Source of the DNA: Owenia fusiformis
Lineage: Eukaryota; Annelida; Polychaeta; Sabellida; Oweniidae
Assembly (NCBI GenBank): GCA_903813345.2
Contig: CAIIXF020000009.1
Location: 2,542,001 to 2,606,000 of the forward strand
DNA: 64,000 nucleotides
Direction of reading: 5' to 3'
The notes under the pieces are model-generated. The model was not told the origin of the DNA and searched no databases. It saw nothing but the letters and a program-made list of their open reading frames with translations. This document shows positions 24,452-37,647 of the stretch, in pieces; positions within the stretch are counted from its first letter, which is position 1; the number at the start of each line of letters is the position of its first letter. The translations under genes and the position numbers were made by a program.

Positions 24452-25848
24452 TAGTCCATGGTATGACTTCCGAATATGAAGGATCCGTAGCACACTATAG
24501 CGCAGCAACATTTGAAGCAATATTTATGAAGGTGTATATGTCTTGATTCTTTTAAAATACCATTTGCTGAAAAAACTTCCGGCTTTCGGGTCGAAAAATG
24601 TATTTCATCACAAGGGGTCAAAAAACGTAAATATTTTGATTCGAACTTTTATACATTTTATAAGACACAGACTGTTATTCTAAGCATACGAACAAAAAAA
24701 TTGAATATCATAATGTCAAAATTACTATGATTTTACTGTAGATGTCGGTGTTTAATTAGTGTAATTATACAAGTGTGTTTTTCACTTTTCAGATTTTGTT
24801 TGATTTTTCAAATATGAGCTAAGCCGATTCAACAAAATTGTATGGAATATTTAGATAATTTTTTTTTTGATTGGGAACGTATTCGTTTTCTTACCAGTTA
24901 AAACATTTTGTTACCAGAATTTTTCCATCTAATCGTAAAGGGTGTAACAACAAATTATTGTCGATGTTTTATAAAACATAATACAATAACAAATAGGTAA
25001 GATTCATATCTAATTCGATGTTACAGAGGTATTTGCATGTTCATATATTCCAAGGGCATGTCTAATAATCAATTAGAGTCATATGCAGTCGAACGCCTTA
25101 AACTTCTTCCTCGACGTTAGTTGTGGCTATCATCAAGTTTTCTGATGGTTGTTTCTTCTTTGACTTTACCGAAGGATATAATCAAATTTTAGGAAGACAA
25201 TGATAACGATTTTTCTCAATTATTCATGAATTCGACCAAGTCTTGATGGTTGTTTCATAAGCAACTGAGCTATATCTAACTACGAGAAATAGAATTTTAG
25301 CTGTAGTCGCAATTAGTCAAGGAAGAGCAATAGGCCTACCTTTATTGATAATGTTCACCGGTGAATAAATTTCATATCTTAAAACGTATTGAGACCCATT
25401 TTGTGAAAACCTAGCATAATTTAAAAATTTGTCATTCTTATATAAAAGTGATTCATTTGTAGCATTTATCTTATTAATACCCGAGAAACAATACAAAATG
25501 TCGATACGCTGATGACATAATCTTTTGGTATTGATAAGAAAAATAACCTCAAACTTTTAGCTTAGAAACGTAAATCATACACTTAAAATCATATTTTATT
25601 ATTTGCTATTGCATCGTGTACTCCAAATTGTGAAAGTTTGGAAGTTTATTTTTGGAAATTTTTTGACCTCTGTTAATGGCAGGCATAATTCAGCCTTAAA
25701 GCCGGAAGTATATTAAACGGTTATAATAAAAATTATTAGGGGACATATGTAGGTATGCTAATGTTAGGTCAAATATCGCTGCGCTATAGTGTGCTACCAG
25801 CTCCTTTATTAGACGTCCTAGAGATTTCATACCATGGACTTATACGTT
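24452..25848. mobile_element. 1.4-kb long-armed inverted-repeat element
   Basis: The left end is AGTCCATGGTATGACTTCCG followed by GTAGCACACTATAGCGCAGC. The right end carries the reverse complements GCTGCGCTATAGTGTGCTAC and TTTCATACCATGGACT. The match continues inward (AACTTCCGGCTTTCGGG against AAAGCCGGAAGTAT, and GGTCAAAAAACG against TTTTTTGACC). No coding capacity was seen. I could not identify a clear target duplication or superfamily. Confidence 0.65.
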
Positions 25849-25914
25849 GTAATCACAATGAACAATATGCTCTAAATCCTTAGCTCGGTATCACAGTAAA
25901 ATGCTACACATACA

Positions 25915-28638
25915 CAGGCCTCCTAGACTTCCAACAACGCGAACATCAGTTCTGATACCGCGAACTACGTTCCTTGCACTCGAACCACGAATCTCATATC
26001 GCGAACGTGAAATCTTATGTCGCGCACCATCATTTCCTTGTTTCCGAACATATTTCTTATACCGCGCACAAAGATCCGTTACCGCGAACCACGCATCTGA
26101 TCGAAAAAAGTCCGTAATTTTGTTCGTATTATTACGCATAAGTATAATTCCAAAGAGGTGTTTTCATGTGGAATTTGGAAAAAGTATTTTCCCAGTTGTT
26201 CATGCATGTGAATGAATATCCAATCATTGACGATAACAGTATTTTCAAGCTCTAGGAAACACAAGATATTGGGACTACCTTGCAATCACGCGCATTGACA
26301 TTTTCAGTGAAAGGGCTGGGTAATAACAACAAAAACCTGACTTTTGAGTAACAACACGTATGGCCAAATTAGTGACATTCTCCGATCACAGGGCTTCAAA
26401 ATCCAGAATATCTTCTTTCTTTTTACCAGCTTTTTCCAAATTTGTCCATTTGAGCCGATGATTGCATCATAATAAAGAAATGAGTTACCCTGTGTACAAT
26501 ATTCCTGATTTTATAGAATACTTGATGTGCTATATCTGTCGCTCCAGCTACTGATAATTTGAAGATGCTACCCTTTGCCTGTAAAACCACGATGCCCATG
26601 TCAAGCAGCGCGCCTAGTAGGCACGCAGTTTGAAACTCTGACAAACTGCGCGCAAGATGGTGATCTGAAAATAAAAGTTTTTTCGTTCCCAACTTAATTG
26701 TCACTTCTATTATACATTTTGACTTTCAATATGAAAATCTCATAAAATCTGACGATAAAGCAAAATTTCCAAAGCTATATGAAGAACACCTACACGTGCC
26801 TCTGTAGAAATTCCAATGATAATATGTAGTTTTAATAGTGTATGCACAGTTTGCAATTTCTGGCTAAAATAGGCGCGCAGTTTGTGCTTTATTTCTTTTT
26901 AATCTCCTGATCATCTGACTTATCTCGAAATATTTTGAATTATACATGATGAATGCGTAAGGAATGAAATATAAAACGAGTCTTACGTATTTGTCATTTA
27001 TGTCTAAAGTGCTAGATCGATTTACGTATAAGTTCCCGTTAAATCAGTGACGAAAATGCCATTTATCTGCCTATGTTTTAAAACTTAGATTCATTTTCAC
27101 ATAGTTTTTGCTAGTATTTGCAAGATTCGTATATTCGCTACAGAATGAACGCATTGAACAAAAATACAATGCAGGATAAATGTCTTTAAATTACGTTTAA
27201 AATTCAGACTCCAACTTAAATGATGCAATGTTGTTAGGCACGCAGTTTGTGATCGAAACAAAGATGGAAACTTAACTTAAATGTTGCCCCCTCCCCCATT
27301 ACGGCTTGTGGGATTAACTGTTTACATACAGGAAAATAACAATCTATCATGTACTGATAAAGATTTTAACACTTTGTTTTTGTTTCAAAACATATCAAAT
27401 GACTACTAAATCGTAGTTTTAGGGTAAGGGCTAAGAATACTTTATCGGTCTAATCTTGACCGTCTGAAATAAATGTGTGTTGACGAGTCCTGTACTTAAT
27501 TAATCTTGGTTTTAAAACAGAAGCTTTCATTGTGGGCTGTTCTGCCCCACCTATGGGCCATTTTGCCTTACTCTCAACATTATTTTCGAACACTCTGAAA
27601 AATCACAGAAAATGTGAAATATAATCCCTTCATAAGATGGAACATGAAAGTTCGCGATGATTGACAGATTAGAAAAACCTCTGCACGGATCAAACTATTA
27701 TGAGGGCCGTTTTGCCCCATGTTCCCAAAAAATTCCTGACTTCAGCAACCAGGACGATATCTGACCTAAGACATGTGGAGCGCTAAAATGGCAGACCCTT
27801 TTTTTCTGGGCCCATCTCAGAGGGAGGGGCGGGCCAGTGCATCTACACAGAATACAACCATAACTTGGTGTACTGTATAAAAGTAAACCTTGTAGTTAAA
27901 GGTCGCATGATGCAGTGTGACCAGGATCACACTGACCATGGTCAGAATGACCCTAGACATGATGAAATAACTTTTTCAGTCCTCTGAAAAGGTCACTGTA
28001 AATAGCTTTAAGTAGGAGCATAGGAATGGTCAATGAACAGTCTTTTGAATTTTTCAGAAAATGTGCCCAATATATTGCTCTAAATGATTGCTACAAACTT
28101 GTCTGAAAAAATGGCGGTCATAAAAAGGAAAAATATCGCCTTTACAAACGACATCTCCTATTACACCACACCGTGCGCAGATACTCTCTGATCTCAAAAA
28201 TGAATGACTATGGGACGCAGTGCTTTCCTTTGACACATCATTTAAAGCCTTGCCAACTCGGGGCGTGGATGTTAATCTTAAGATAACGTTTCAAAATACA
28301 GTGACGAATGGGTCATCTAACATGCAAGTGCATGCTTTTCATAGGAACGAAAGTCCGGCGAAAGCGGAGGAGAAACTGAATTTCGTTTCCTTGTTTCACT
28401 CCGGTGCATGGTATATACATGTAACTTGGAATCCCAAACACCCGGATGTATTATGTACAAATTGTTCGCGGTAACGGATCTCTGTGCGAGGTACAAGAAA
28501 TATGTTCGGAAACAAGGAAATGGTGGTGCGCGACATAAGATTTCACGTTCGCGATATAAGATTCGTGGTTCGAGTGCAAGGAACGTAGTTCGCGGTATCA
28601 GAACTGATGTTCGCGTTGTTGGAAGTCTAGGAGGCCTG
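25915..28638. mobile_element. CAGGCC-ended DNA transposon, copy A
   Basis: Ends are CAGGCCTCCTAGACTTCCAA and TTGGAAGTCTAGGAGGCCTG. Inverted terminal repeats are about 185 bp and extend through the CGCGAAC-rich block. ATACA directly flanks both ends (25910-25914 and 28639-28643), a likely 5-bp target duplication. In the terminal repeat CGAAC or CGCAC starts at 25940, 25961, 25981, 26002, 26023, 26045, 26065 and 26085, a step of 20-22 bp. The interior has AGGCACGCAGTTTG-type short repeats (26615, 26873, 27237) and a fragment of the 3934-10794 end family at 27905-28130. No transposase was recognised. The superfamily is unknown: CAGG ends suggest hAT, but the duplication is not 8 bp. Confidence 0.75.
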
Positions 28639-28649
28639 ATACAACAAAA

Positions 28650-29585
28650 TAGTCATTCAATGAATGTAGGTTCATTCAAAAAATATATAGCGTTCGATTA
28701 TACATGTGATCTACTTAATATGTGGATAGTATTTTGGAGTCGTATGTGGTGGAGTTGTTGATGGTCGTAAACATCTCAATCTTTACATGGTCAAAGAATA
28801 ACATCAATAAAGCGTATTTTTATATTATCAATATATATTGAGCCAAACCTTTAACACCATTACTTAACATTGAAACCTGATTTTGATTGAAAGCAGAGTG
28901 CAAAGACAACGTACTTGAAGAGTCGATGATGATTTTGAAAAATAGTACTTTACGTCGAAAAATACATAAGAAGCTAAATATGTTATATTCAAATGTATTG
29001 TGAAAATGTTTTACATCCGTTAATAAGGCAATTTATATTTCAAAGAAGTAAATGGGGGATTATCATGAATAGTGCAGAGGCTTCTCGACACCATTGATTT
29101 CAAGCATGGTGTCGATGATGGTACCTTCGAGGGCTACACATACTTAATGTCCATTTTCCAATAGTAAATTAGCAAATAAATTAATTCCAGCTTACGTACA
29201 ATCGACACGATGCAGTCTTTGTGATGAAATAGTCAATTATTATAACAAAATAAAGGGGGAGACGAAACACAGTCTAGGGCCTAAAATATTGAATAAATAA
29301 TAATTTTGCAAAATGAACATCCTAGTATCAACCCTCGGCTATATCGGTTGAGTATTGGCTGTAAAAAAGGTTTGAGTGCGTGTTGAAAATAAGCATTTAT
29401 TCAGAAGTTGCAGCATTGACCAATTTTTATCATTTATTCTGCTTCTTATTATAGATCTCATATGTTTTTACTGTTACATAATCAAAACATTATATAGAAT
29501 CACATTTCAATATTCTATATTTACTGATCAATATAACATATTTTAAAATAGATAAAGCAATCTGAGATAAATAAAAATCGTGATA
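28650..29585. other. Non-coding sequence
   Basis: No supported exon or repeat structure, apart from a short TCATTCAATGAATGTAGGTT palindrome next to the end of transposon copy A. Confidence 0.35.
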
Positions 29586-29589
29586 TATT

Positions 29590-30240
29590 TTTTAAAACAT
29601 CGGGAGAAGTCTTTTTGAACCTTTTGAAGAAAAATCGGGAGATAATCCGGATTTCCAAGAAAAAAATTGGGGGAAATCCAGATTTCTAGAAAGAAATCGG
29701 GATTTCTAGAAAGAATTCGGGGGTAAAACGACCGTATTAAGAATTCCAAAAATCGGGAGAAAATTAGGTAACCAAAAATGAAAAGGAAGAAAATCTGGAT
29801 TGCTTAAAAAAAATCGGAAGAAAATCGGGGTTTATACATGTAATTTGATAAATACGTTTGCGAATTGTATTTGGGCATTTTACTATTTTTGTTTATTAAT
29901 ATATAAATTAAACAACCTAAACAAAACCTATCGTATACTTTCATTTTTTGCGAGGGCATCTCATTAAAAATCGGAAGTTTTGAACGTAAATCGAGAGGGT
30001 ATCATTTGAAAATTCAGTTTTTACTGAAGAATTGGGATGCCTCATTAACAAATCTGGAGTTTTGAACACAAAATCGTGATATTTTATAAAAAATATTGAG
30101 ATATTTTATGAAAAAATCGAGACATTTTCTTAAAATCGGGATATTTTCTTAAAATCTTGATTAAAATTGGGATGTTGAAAAAAAATTGGAATGGGAAATA
30201 AGAAATTGGGATTTCTCCAGATTTACATGGGAATTTGACA
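29590..30240. repeat. ATCGGGA-rich degenerate repeat block
   Basis: About 650 bp dominated by variants of AAAATCGGGAGA and AAATCGGGATTT, separated by 10-40 bp of A/T-rich sequence (29600, 29632, 29694, 29751, 29822, 29970, 30117-30145). Open frames through it are low-complexity. The motif is shared with 20685-20765. Origin unknown: a decayed microsatellite expansion is the simplest reading. Confidence 0.6.
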
Positions 30241-30249
30241 GGTGAGATA

Positions 30250-32300
30250 TTTATATAAAAAAATTACCCAAACTAGCTGGAGAATGCTAAAAAAGATTTT
30301 GGTATATAGTTTTGAAGACATCTCGTCCAACGGACATCTTCAGTACCTTCCGAAAATATTTCATGGATATGTTAGCGAGCAGAGGACAGTTATGCGCCTC
30401 AATAATCTAAGATAATAAAAGTCTGATCACCTTGTAATATGACTTGTTCGAAACTATATTTACTATACCATACTATATGGTCCATATTTAAAATAAAATA
30501 GAATCATATAATATTTTTGGTCTATGAAAATATTGAGATGGTGTGATTTCAAGTTAAAGGGGGGGGGGGGCACATAAAGGTTGAAAAAACACAATCTACC
30601 AAACTATGGTCTCATCTATTTATTGCTTTTTTCAAATCTTATTAAATTTTCTTGAAATAATCGTATAATTCCCCTTTAGGTAATTTCACAGGTGTGCTAT
30701 TGAATATTTCCTATTTGTATCAAAAGAGGTGTCCAGACTATGAGAGCTAAATATTGGACGAAATGCATGTCTCCAACATTAATAAACGTGTAACACTTAA
30801 ATACTGCAGGTCTTGAAAGTTATATTGCAAAGTAAGGTCACCCCAAAAGCAAATATTTATCACAAATTGGCATTGGCCAGCTCAACTAGATGCATTTATG
30901 AGCGTGCCAACCACTTTGTTAGATAATTCTGTAAATAAGTTCTTAACTTCTAAAGATAATTGTTCTAGCAAGATTTTTGTAACTCTTAGCTCAATTTGAA
31001 AATATTTAACTCTTACAGAAAAACTTGGTTCATGAGAATGATATACAGTATTATGTGGACACTAAAACACAAAACATTTAACAATATCAAATTCGACATT
31101 TATTTTGCCGGTAATTTAATCAAATTAGTCTGGTATTTACAAATTAGTACAATAAATCTATGTTATCATATTGATGTTAAAAAGCTACATCTGATAACAA
31201 AATGCTAAATGCAATATGTCCCTATGTAATGAACAATTTCTTTCGCTGCACATGGCAGATACACAATCATTCATTAGTTCACTCCATAAATCTTCGAGGA
31301 AACGATGTTCATTTAGAGTTTATTCTTTCTTTCACTTAAAAGATGTCACGAGATGACAGTCTTCATATGCAGACTTCCGTAGACATATTCTAAGTGTGAT
31401 CGAAATTACAATAACACGTATAATATATTGTTTGCACACATTCAGAGTAAACATCATGCATTGTCATTTACGAATCCGATTACAATGGGCGCCAGAATGA
31501 TTTTATTCCTCATCATTGTAGTTTTAAGGCCGATTTTGTAGTCATTGTTGTCTTTTCACCGTTAGTTACCATAGGAAAGAGGATACCATCCAATGCCCTG
31601 TGTTTTTCCGACACGAACAAATGTACCTTAATGATATAAAGAATCCATGATAACAATATATTTTAAACTTTGATATTGGAACATTTAAATTAGCTTGAGA
31701 ATCCTCCATTCTAATCAAAACGTCAATGGTTAGTATTGCAAAGTAAAATAATATGGGATATTAATATATGGAATGTAATTATTGATAATAGTTCAAACAT
31801 GAAATCGGCAAGTCCACGGAGTAACAAATACTTATGAACAAAATGTTTGTGAATATCAGATTTTCAATCTCAAAATTGTCTTTTATTTGAGTATAATAAA
31901 GCTATATATAAGAAATATCTCAAGGTTAACGAGAGATCCAGATGTCCACCCCCCCCACGCAACCCCTAGGATTTGTGCCGAAAAACATGGAAAATATGGC
32001 ACATAACCAAACAGCTGCAGGTGCACTTATTACTTTGGTTGAAAATGAAAAACTTAATACACATATATGATATATACGTATATATGTATTTCCGATTATT
32101 CTTAAAGTGGCGGTCATCTTGATTTTTTTAATACACAATTTCCATCAAATATGAAGAAAAGGCAAAGAGCTTTACTATATCCCGTCTGAACTACGTCAGT
32201 TGGAATAACAGCGAGATGACTTAAAAATATTGTTAGATAAACAAGTTACCATGTACAGCATCATATTTAATAATTATCAATGGTTAGCGTAGTCGGAGCA
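30250..32300. other. AT-rich non-coding sequence
   Basis: Contains a G run near 30560, a CCACCCCCCCCACGC stretch at 31950, and otherwise unremarkable AT-rich DNA. It is the region into which the minus-strand gene at 32335-33804 should continue. I did not find its next exon. Confidence 0.35.
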
Positions 32301-32334
32301 TTAGTTTCATACCAATCAAAATGTGAATACGTAC

Positions 32335-33804
32335 TCTTTGTTCGCCCACTTCTTTGTATCCCTCAAACTTTTGTCCATCAAATAAACTCTCTAAAACCTC
32401 GTCGAGGCTTTTATCTAAAAATGATAGAAAGACGATTTAGTTTCAGTTTTTGGGATCGAATTGGAAGGGTGGCTATTTTTATTTTCCACAAGTACCCTAT
32501 AAACACAGACGTTGAGCCAATTTAAAGGAGGAAATATGTTTATTAGATAATTAACAAATATTTATAAGGGTTTTAGATAACTACTGAGAGCAATAATTGA
32601 TATAAATCAATATAATTAATTATAAAGGCATACCAGTAGTTTCTATCGATATGTTCAACCACAACACAGATGTGTCATGTGATGAATCACATTGGGAAGA
32701 TGACGTAGGTAGATCGTCATTTACTTCAGGTGCACTTTTTGAAATACCGTCGTATGGTACCAATGGAGATACTGTGACGTCATATTCTACAGGAAGTAAT
32801 CCAATCATTTCCTCTAAACACTTTGCAGTCGAAGTTTCTACCACTACAATCAATAAAATATATTCCAAGGTAACATTTTTGAATTAGGATGACTGGTCTA
32901 TCAAGCTACCTTCAAGATAGGATATTGTGACATTAGCAATTTGATATATTTTAATGTCCCTTGTAATATATGTGTGGGACAGCCAGGGTTGACACCACTA
33001 GTTTTCAGACTCTATAGTCAACGAATCAAAACAAGCTAATACTATTCTAACTCTAATATTGACGTTCTTTTTATGTAAATTAAATACATGTATGTTGAAG
33101 GGAAGACAAATAGTCCATGGACAACTTTACATAACTGGTGTGCATTACCCTGAATTTAGGTCATTACATCCAGAGAGGTCAAACGTATGCTTGTATTACA
33201 AGGACACATAAAAAGTTTAATATCATTTTACCTGCAATTAACTTTTTCTCTCCCGTTACCTGTAAATATAAAATATAATTCATAATTAATCGGTCAATTT
33301 TATTAAAATTGGATACGTGTATAAACAGAATAAACCGGAAGATATCATACGTCCGTCATACTCAGCCCCTTTCGCTAACTATTTAGCGATTTTTCAAACT
33401 GAGAATTACTTCATATTAAACAATCTATTTAAACATCATCTTGCCTTTAATATCTGCACAACTCTGCCATTTGCCCCGACCTCATCTTTGTTGATGTCAG
33501 CTTTCCACTGCCCGATATCTGCTTTCAATTGGTCGAAGAACTCCTTTGCCGTACTAAGGTCATCGTTTGATATACGTACTGAAATATCTAACATATATAG
33601 ATCAAAGATTTCCTTTGCCTTTGTCTTCTCTGTAGTATCGGTATCCCCTTCGACTTTCTCTTTGACATACTCTTCAACATTCTCTTCAACATGTGTTAAT
33701 TCATTTTTTAATTCTTTTGTGATAAAATTCTTGAACCGTTTCATCTTTTCCTTTGTCCGCAGATCGCAATTTGATTGACCTTTGTATTCAACTGTTCCGA
33801 TAGA
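32335..33804 (-). CDS. Muconolactone-isomerase-like alpha/beta-barrel protein, paralogue 1 (5' and 3' partial)
   Basis: Four minus-strand exons: 33804-33445 (acceptor ATTAG is tentative; donor is a GC-type AAAG/GCAAGA), micro-exon 33259-33232 (28 nt), 32843-32634 (ends phase 1) and 32414-32335 (80 nt, ends phase 0 before GTACGT). The frame stays open throughout. The first exon has an N-terminal stretch with NCDLRTKEKMKRFKNF, then an acidic, probably helical segment (HVEENVEEYVKEKVEGD), then the barrel domain: LYMLDISVRI, LKADIGQWKADI, VTGEKKLIAVV, GLLPVEYDVTVSPLVPYDG. A second domain starts at VLWLNISIETT and continues into the 80-nt exon (DKSLDEVLESLFDG, YKEVGEQR). Compared with paralogue 2, the N-terminal extension is extra. 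The fold is inferred from strand/helix order and family resemblance. Function is unknown. Confidence 0.65.
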
Positions 33805-34979
33805 CTAATTTGAAACGCAATTCAAATATCATAGGATGTGCAACCAGTATTTTCTTCATAATCTATTAATTAGAATTATTATTTGAACATGATGGTTGAT
33901 AATACAGTGCTTCATATAGGATTTGGTCACTCCTCAAAAACCTTTCGCTAACCTAGGATACGGGAGGGTGTTGGTGACTTTAAAATACGCAAACATTAAA
34001 TATTTTTGTATATTTCATGTTAAGAATATCACTTCTGTAGCAACTTTTACATTTCCAGGTATTTAACAGGCTATCAATTTGAGACACTCGGCTACCAAAC
34101 TTATAGAGGGGTGTTACAGGTGTATAACTTATGTTAGCATTGCGTTTAATACTTCATGCATATTCCCTGCCATAACTTCTTTTCAGCAGCCACGTTAGTT
34201 TAACTTTAGCTCACCCGGTAGAGAAGCCATGTTGCACGTCAGATCTTTAAGACCCTATATTAGCCCCCAAAATATTTAGAAGAAAATGTACAGGATATCA
34301 AAGAAGGAACTTTGCTTGATAACCAGGTTAAAAAATTAGGTCATTCTGACCTTTATATTTCAAAATATAGGTCATTATATTAACATGTATAAAATGACAT
34401 TTTGAAGGGAAATCACTCTTTCACATCATTATTGTCACTTCTATTTATTATCAAAAACTCATTTTTTATTAAGACTTTTTTTAATTGATCCGCTTGGTAT
34501 TATCTTACGTTAGTGACACGCATAATATGCAACACTCGAAAACACAACATATAATAAGTAAAAAATGCCCAAAATACTGAATAGTGATCTTCTTAATACT
34601 TCAGATCATTGAGATCAATTGTCTACAAAAAAGTTTGCAAAATTGTGTCAGAATAGATGTTTTCAATTTTTTTTTAATTAACATCACAATGAGAAAGAAC
34701 AAGGGGTAACATTAAAAAGCACATGGAGTAATTAACAAGTCAAAAAATGCATATCAATCAAATATACTATTGATGTGCTTTCTTGAGAGCAATTGCTCAT
34801 ATACAGTTTGCAGTGGCAGTGAAATACTGAATCCATTATTTCACATAAAATATAACAATTTCTAAAAGGATACTCTGGACTTTACACAACTGCTGTTCTT
34901 CTGTAGATGAGTTCATTCGTGTGTTTATTCATTATAAATATACTATATGAAGGCAACATTTCAGACATATCTTTTGATT

Positions 34980-35345
34980 TTAAAATGTCAAACGTTGTGC
35001 AGTTCGTTTTGCTTTTATACCCCTTGTGCCTACAGCCCTACTCCCAACAACACCGTCCATTGATTCCATCAATACTATAACATAAATCTGGATCTGGTTT
35101 GTATTCCACCCATGTACAGTGAGATTTAGAGGACACAAACTTATTACTGGGCTTTTACACAAATAAGGCCATATGTTTCTTTTTAAACAGTGATTGTATA
35201 TTTCCCATCTACTTGAAGATGGTCGTCTGTGTATCGTTTAGATTGGTTGGCTTGATATACACCGAAAGTGAGTTGACATTCGTCATCTTCAGTCAAAATG
35301 GGGAAGTCCTCGAAAGAGTCCACTACGATTTAATTATTCAAATGT
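34980..35345 (-). other. Candidate coding exons beside transposon copy B
   Basis: Two minus-strand frames read like protein rather than noise. About 35335-35186 contains FEDFPILTEDDECQLTFGVY then KRYTDDHLQVDGKYTITV and a stop. About 35149-35037 contains KSHCTWVEYKPDPDLCY and INGRCCWE and a stop. Neither has clear splice borders. They end close to the CAGGCC terminus at 35366. They may be exons of an upstream part of the gene at 32335-33804 (whose first exon also has a VEYK..C motif) or decayed coding DNA. Confidence 0.3.
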
Positions 35346-36338
35346 TGTTTTCCCATCTACTGATTCAGGCCTCCTAGACTTCCAACAACACAAACACCAG
35401 TTCTGGTACCACGAACTACGTTCCTTGCACTCGAATCGCGATTCTTACACCGCGAACATGAAATCTCTGACCGCGCACCACCATTTCCTTGTTTCCGAAC
35501 ATATTTCTTGACCCGCGCATAGAGATTCGTAACCGCGAACAATTTGTACATAATACATCCGGGTGTTTAGGATTCCGAGTTATATGTTAATATGTAGTGG
35601 TGTGTGATAGCTGTGGTGGACCAGAAACTGTCCCGGACGTCCATTTTTGTGACGGTCAAAGATTAAACAGACACATTACTCTTAGCCCTTTCAATAATAG
35701 TGGTCAATTGTTATTTTCCTGTATGTAAAATGTTAATCATACAAGCTCTAAAGGGGGGGGGGGCAACATTTTTAAGTTAAGTTTCTGTCTAAACCATGGG
35801 AATAGGAGATACAGATACAGCACAAGTATTCTGGAAAATCAGGAGAATTGTTCATAGGACAAATCAATTATTATGATGCAATCATCAGCTCCAATGGAGA
35901 AAATGGAAAAAGCTATCACTAATTTTACCATATACGTGTTGTCTTTAGGATAAAATTGCGCGATCTTACATCATCTTAGTTGTTAAAGTTAACCATATCA
36001 TAAGAAATGAATACGATTTGGGGAAGTGTGAACATCATAGCTTTTTCTAAAAACCATTTTACAAATGGGGGAGGGGGCTTTTGAACCCCTTGGGAGTTCG
36101 TGTGATGTTTTACGGGTGGGTTTGTAGGGTAATTTTAAAACGATTCTAAATTATTACCGTAGTTTACAGATTTTCGTGGGAGGAAGCAAAAAAGATATGA
36201 CATTGCCAGTGTAAAAATGGAGGTCTAGAAGATTTCAAAATCAATCATGTTAACTTTTGAAACTAACCAACAGAATGATTGCGTTCTTAACTATGACGGA
36301 TTTTGTTGAAGGGTGGAATGATCATTAATGTTCGTATA

Positions 36339-36757
36339 TGTAAATGGGCGATGGAAGGCCGTGGGTGGCGAATAAAATACAACAGAAACTATGATTTAAA
36401 ATGTCTAAAAAAGTCTATTTCAAAATCTGATACATGTATCTCTGCAACAATTGACTAACTAACTGACTAACTGGGCAACACCCAAACTCAACTGAGTGAG
36501 TGAATGTGATCTATATATAACATGAAGACATGAATGAAAAGTAAAAACAAACACAGCATGAAACAACATACAAAACTGGTTTAAACAATAGAGCATATAT
36601 ACAAAAGTGACTTGCAAACAACATGGTTATAAATATCTGAAATACTGGATGTAAAAGTAGTTGATGCAAGAGGATTAAAAGGACCTGTTAAAATGAACAA
36701 GGAAACAAATGGGGATTGATCAATATGAAAATCAAAATATGAAATAGCCTGGTTACA
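36339..36757 (-). repeat. 3' LTR
   Basis: On the minus strand this is the downstream LTR. Boundaries were fixed by where it stops matching the second copy. TG..CA ends with a 5-bp inverted TGTAA/TTACA are visible. Confidence 0.88.
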
Positions 36758-37645
36758 TTCACGCGGACAACGTCTTTAATGGTCCCACATTAAACCTTAT
36801 TCGACCATAAACATTAAAAATAAGTTACAAAAACATAATAAACTGCACTTTTCAAAATGATTTACAATAAAATATTTAGTAAAGGTTTATCCTCCCCTGA
36901 AAAACATCCACGACCTTAACAAAATACAATATAAATAACACCATATTGAAGTGCCTAAGAATTAACGCATGCACATAATACATTAATTGAATAACAAAAG
37001 AAAACAGTAATGAAGTGGCATCATACTTGAATCAATGCTACATTTTAGATACTGAAATTTGCACTGTGTTATGATAAACCTGAAGAATATAAGCAAAATG
37101 TTTAAAATTGTATCTCTTGGCAGCACCATTATAGGTTTATATCATCCCACACCACAATAGGCAAAATAGTGCACCATGGTAGGCAGTTATATACACCAAT
37201 ATAGGCTTACATATACACCATTTTGTGGCAAAGTGGTACACCATGATTGGCTATGGTATACACCATTTAAAGCAGTTATGCATCAATTAAGACCAAGCAA
37301 TACACCATTTAAGGCAATGCTATACACCACTAGAGATTATAATTAAATTAACATCTGCAAATATTGGGATTGTAAATGGTTTAACTATTAATGCAGCAAA
37401 GATACAAATGTAATTACTTGCATGATTGTCATATTTAAGTCAATCTTAAAGAAAATGTAGATTATAATATTATGTATAAAATTGAAACACATTGATTTTA
37501 AAGTCAATAATATCACTATCAATATCACATCAGCTATCAATATATCATTTCAACAGAATTATATCAACAGCAGTGTTAGATTGTACGTTATCTCATATCA
37601 TCATGTAGTGGCTAGTTGAAGCACACGAGTTCTTCAGACATCAAA
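36758..37645. other. Internal non-coding part of the LTR element
   Basis: AT-rich sequence between the zinc-knuckle frame and the 3' LTR. Around 37120-37330, short variants of TATACACCATTTAAGGCA recur at irregular spacing (37190, 37215, 37255, 37300, 37322), a degenerate tandem tract. No pol-like frame was seen. Confidence 0.6.
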
Positions 37646-37647
37646 GA

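Noticed and set aside
33317-33778. 153-codon plus-strand open frame
   Set aside because: Antisense shadow of the first exon of the minus-strand barrel-protein gene.
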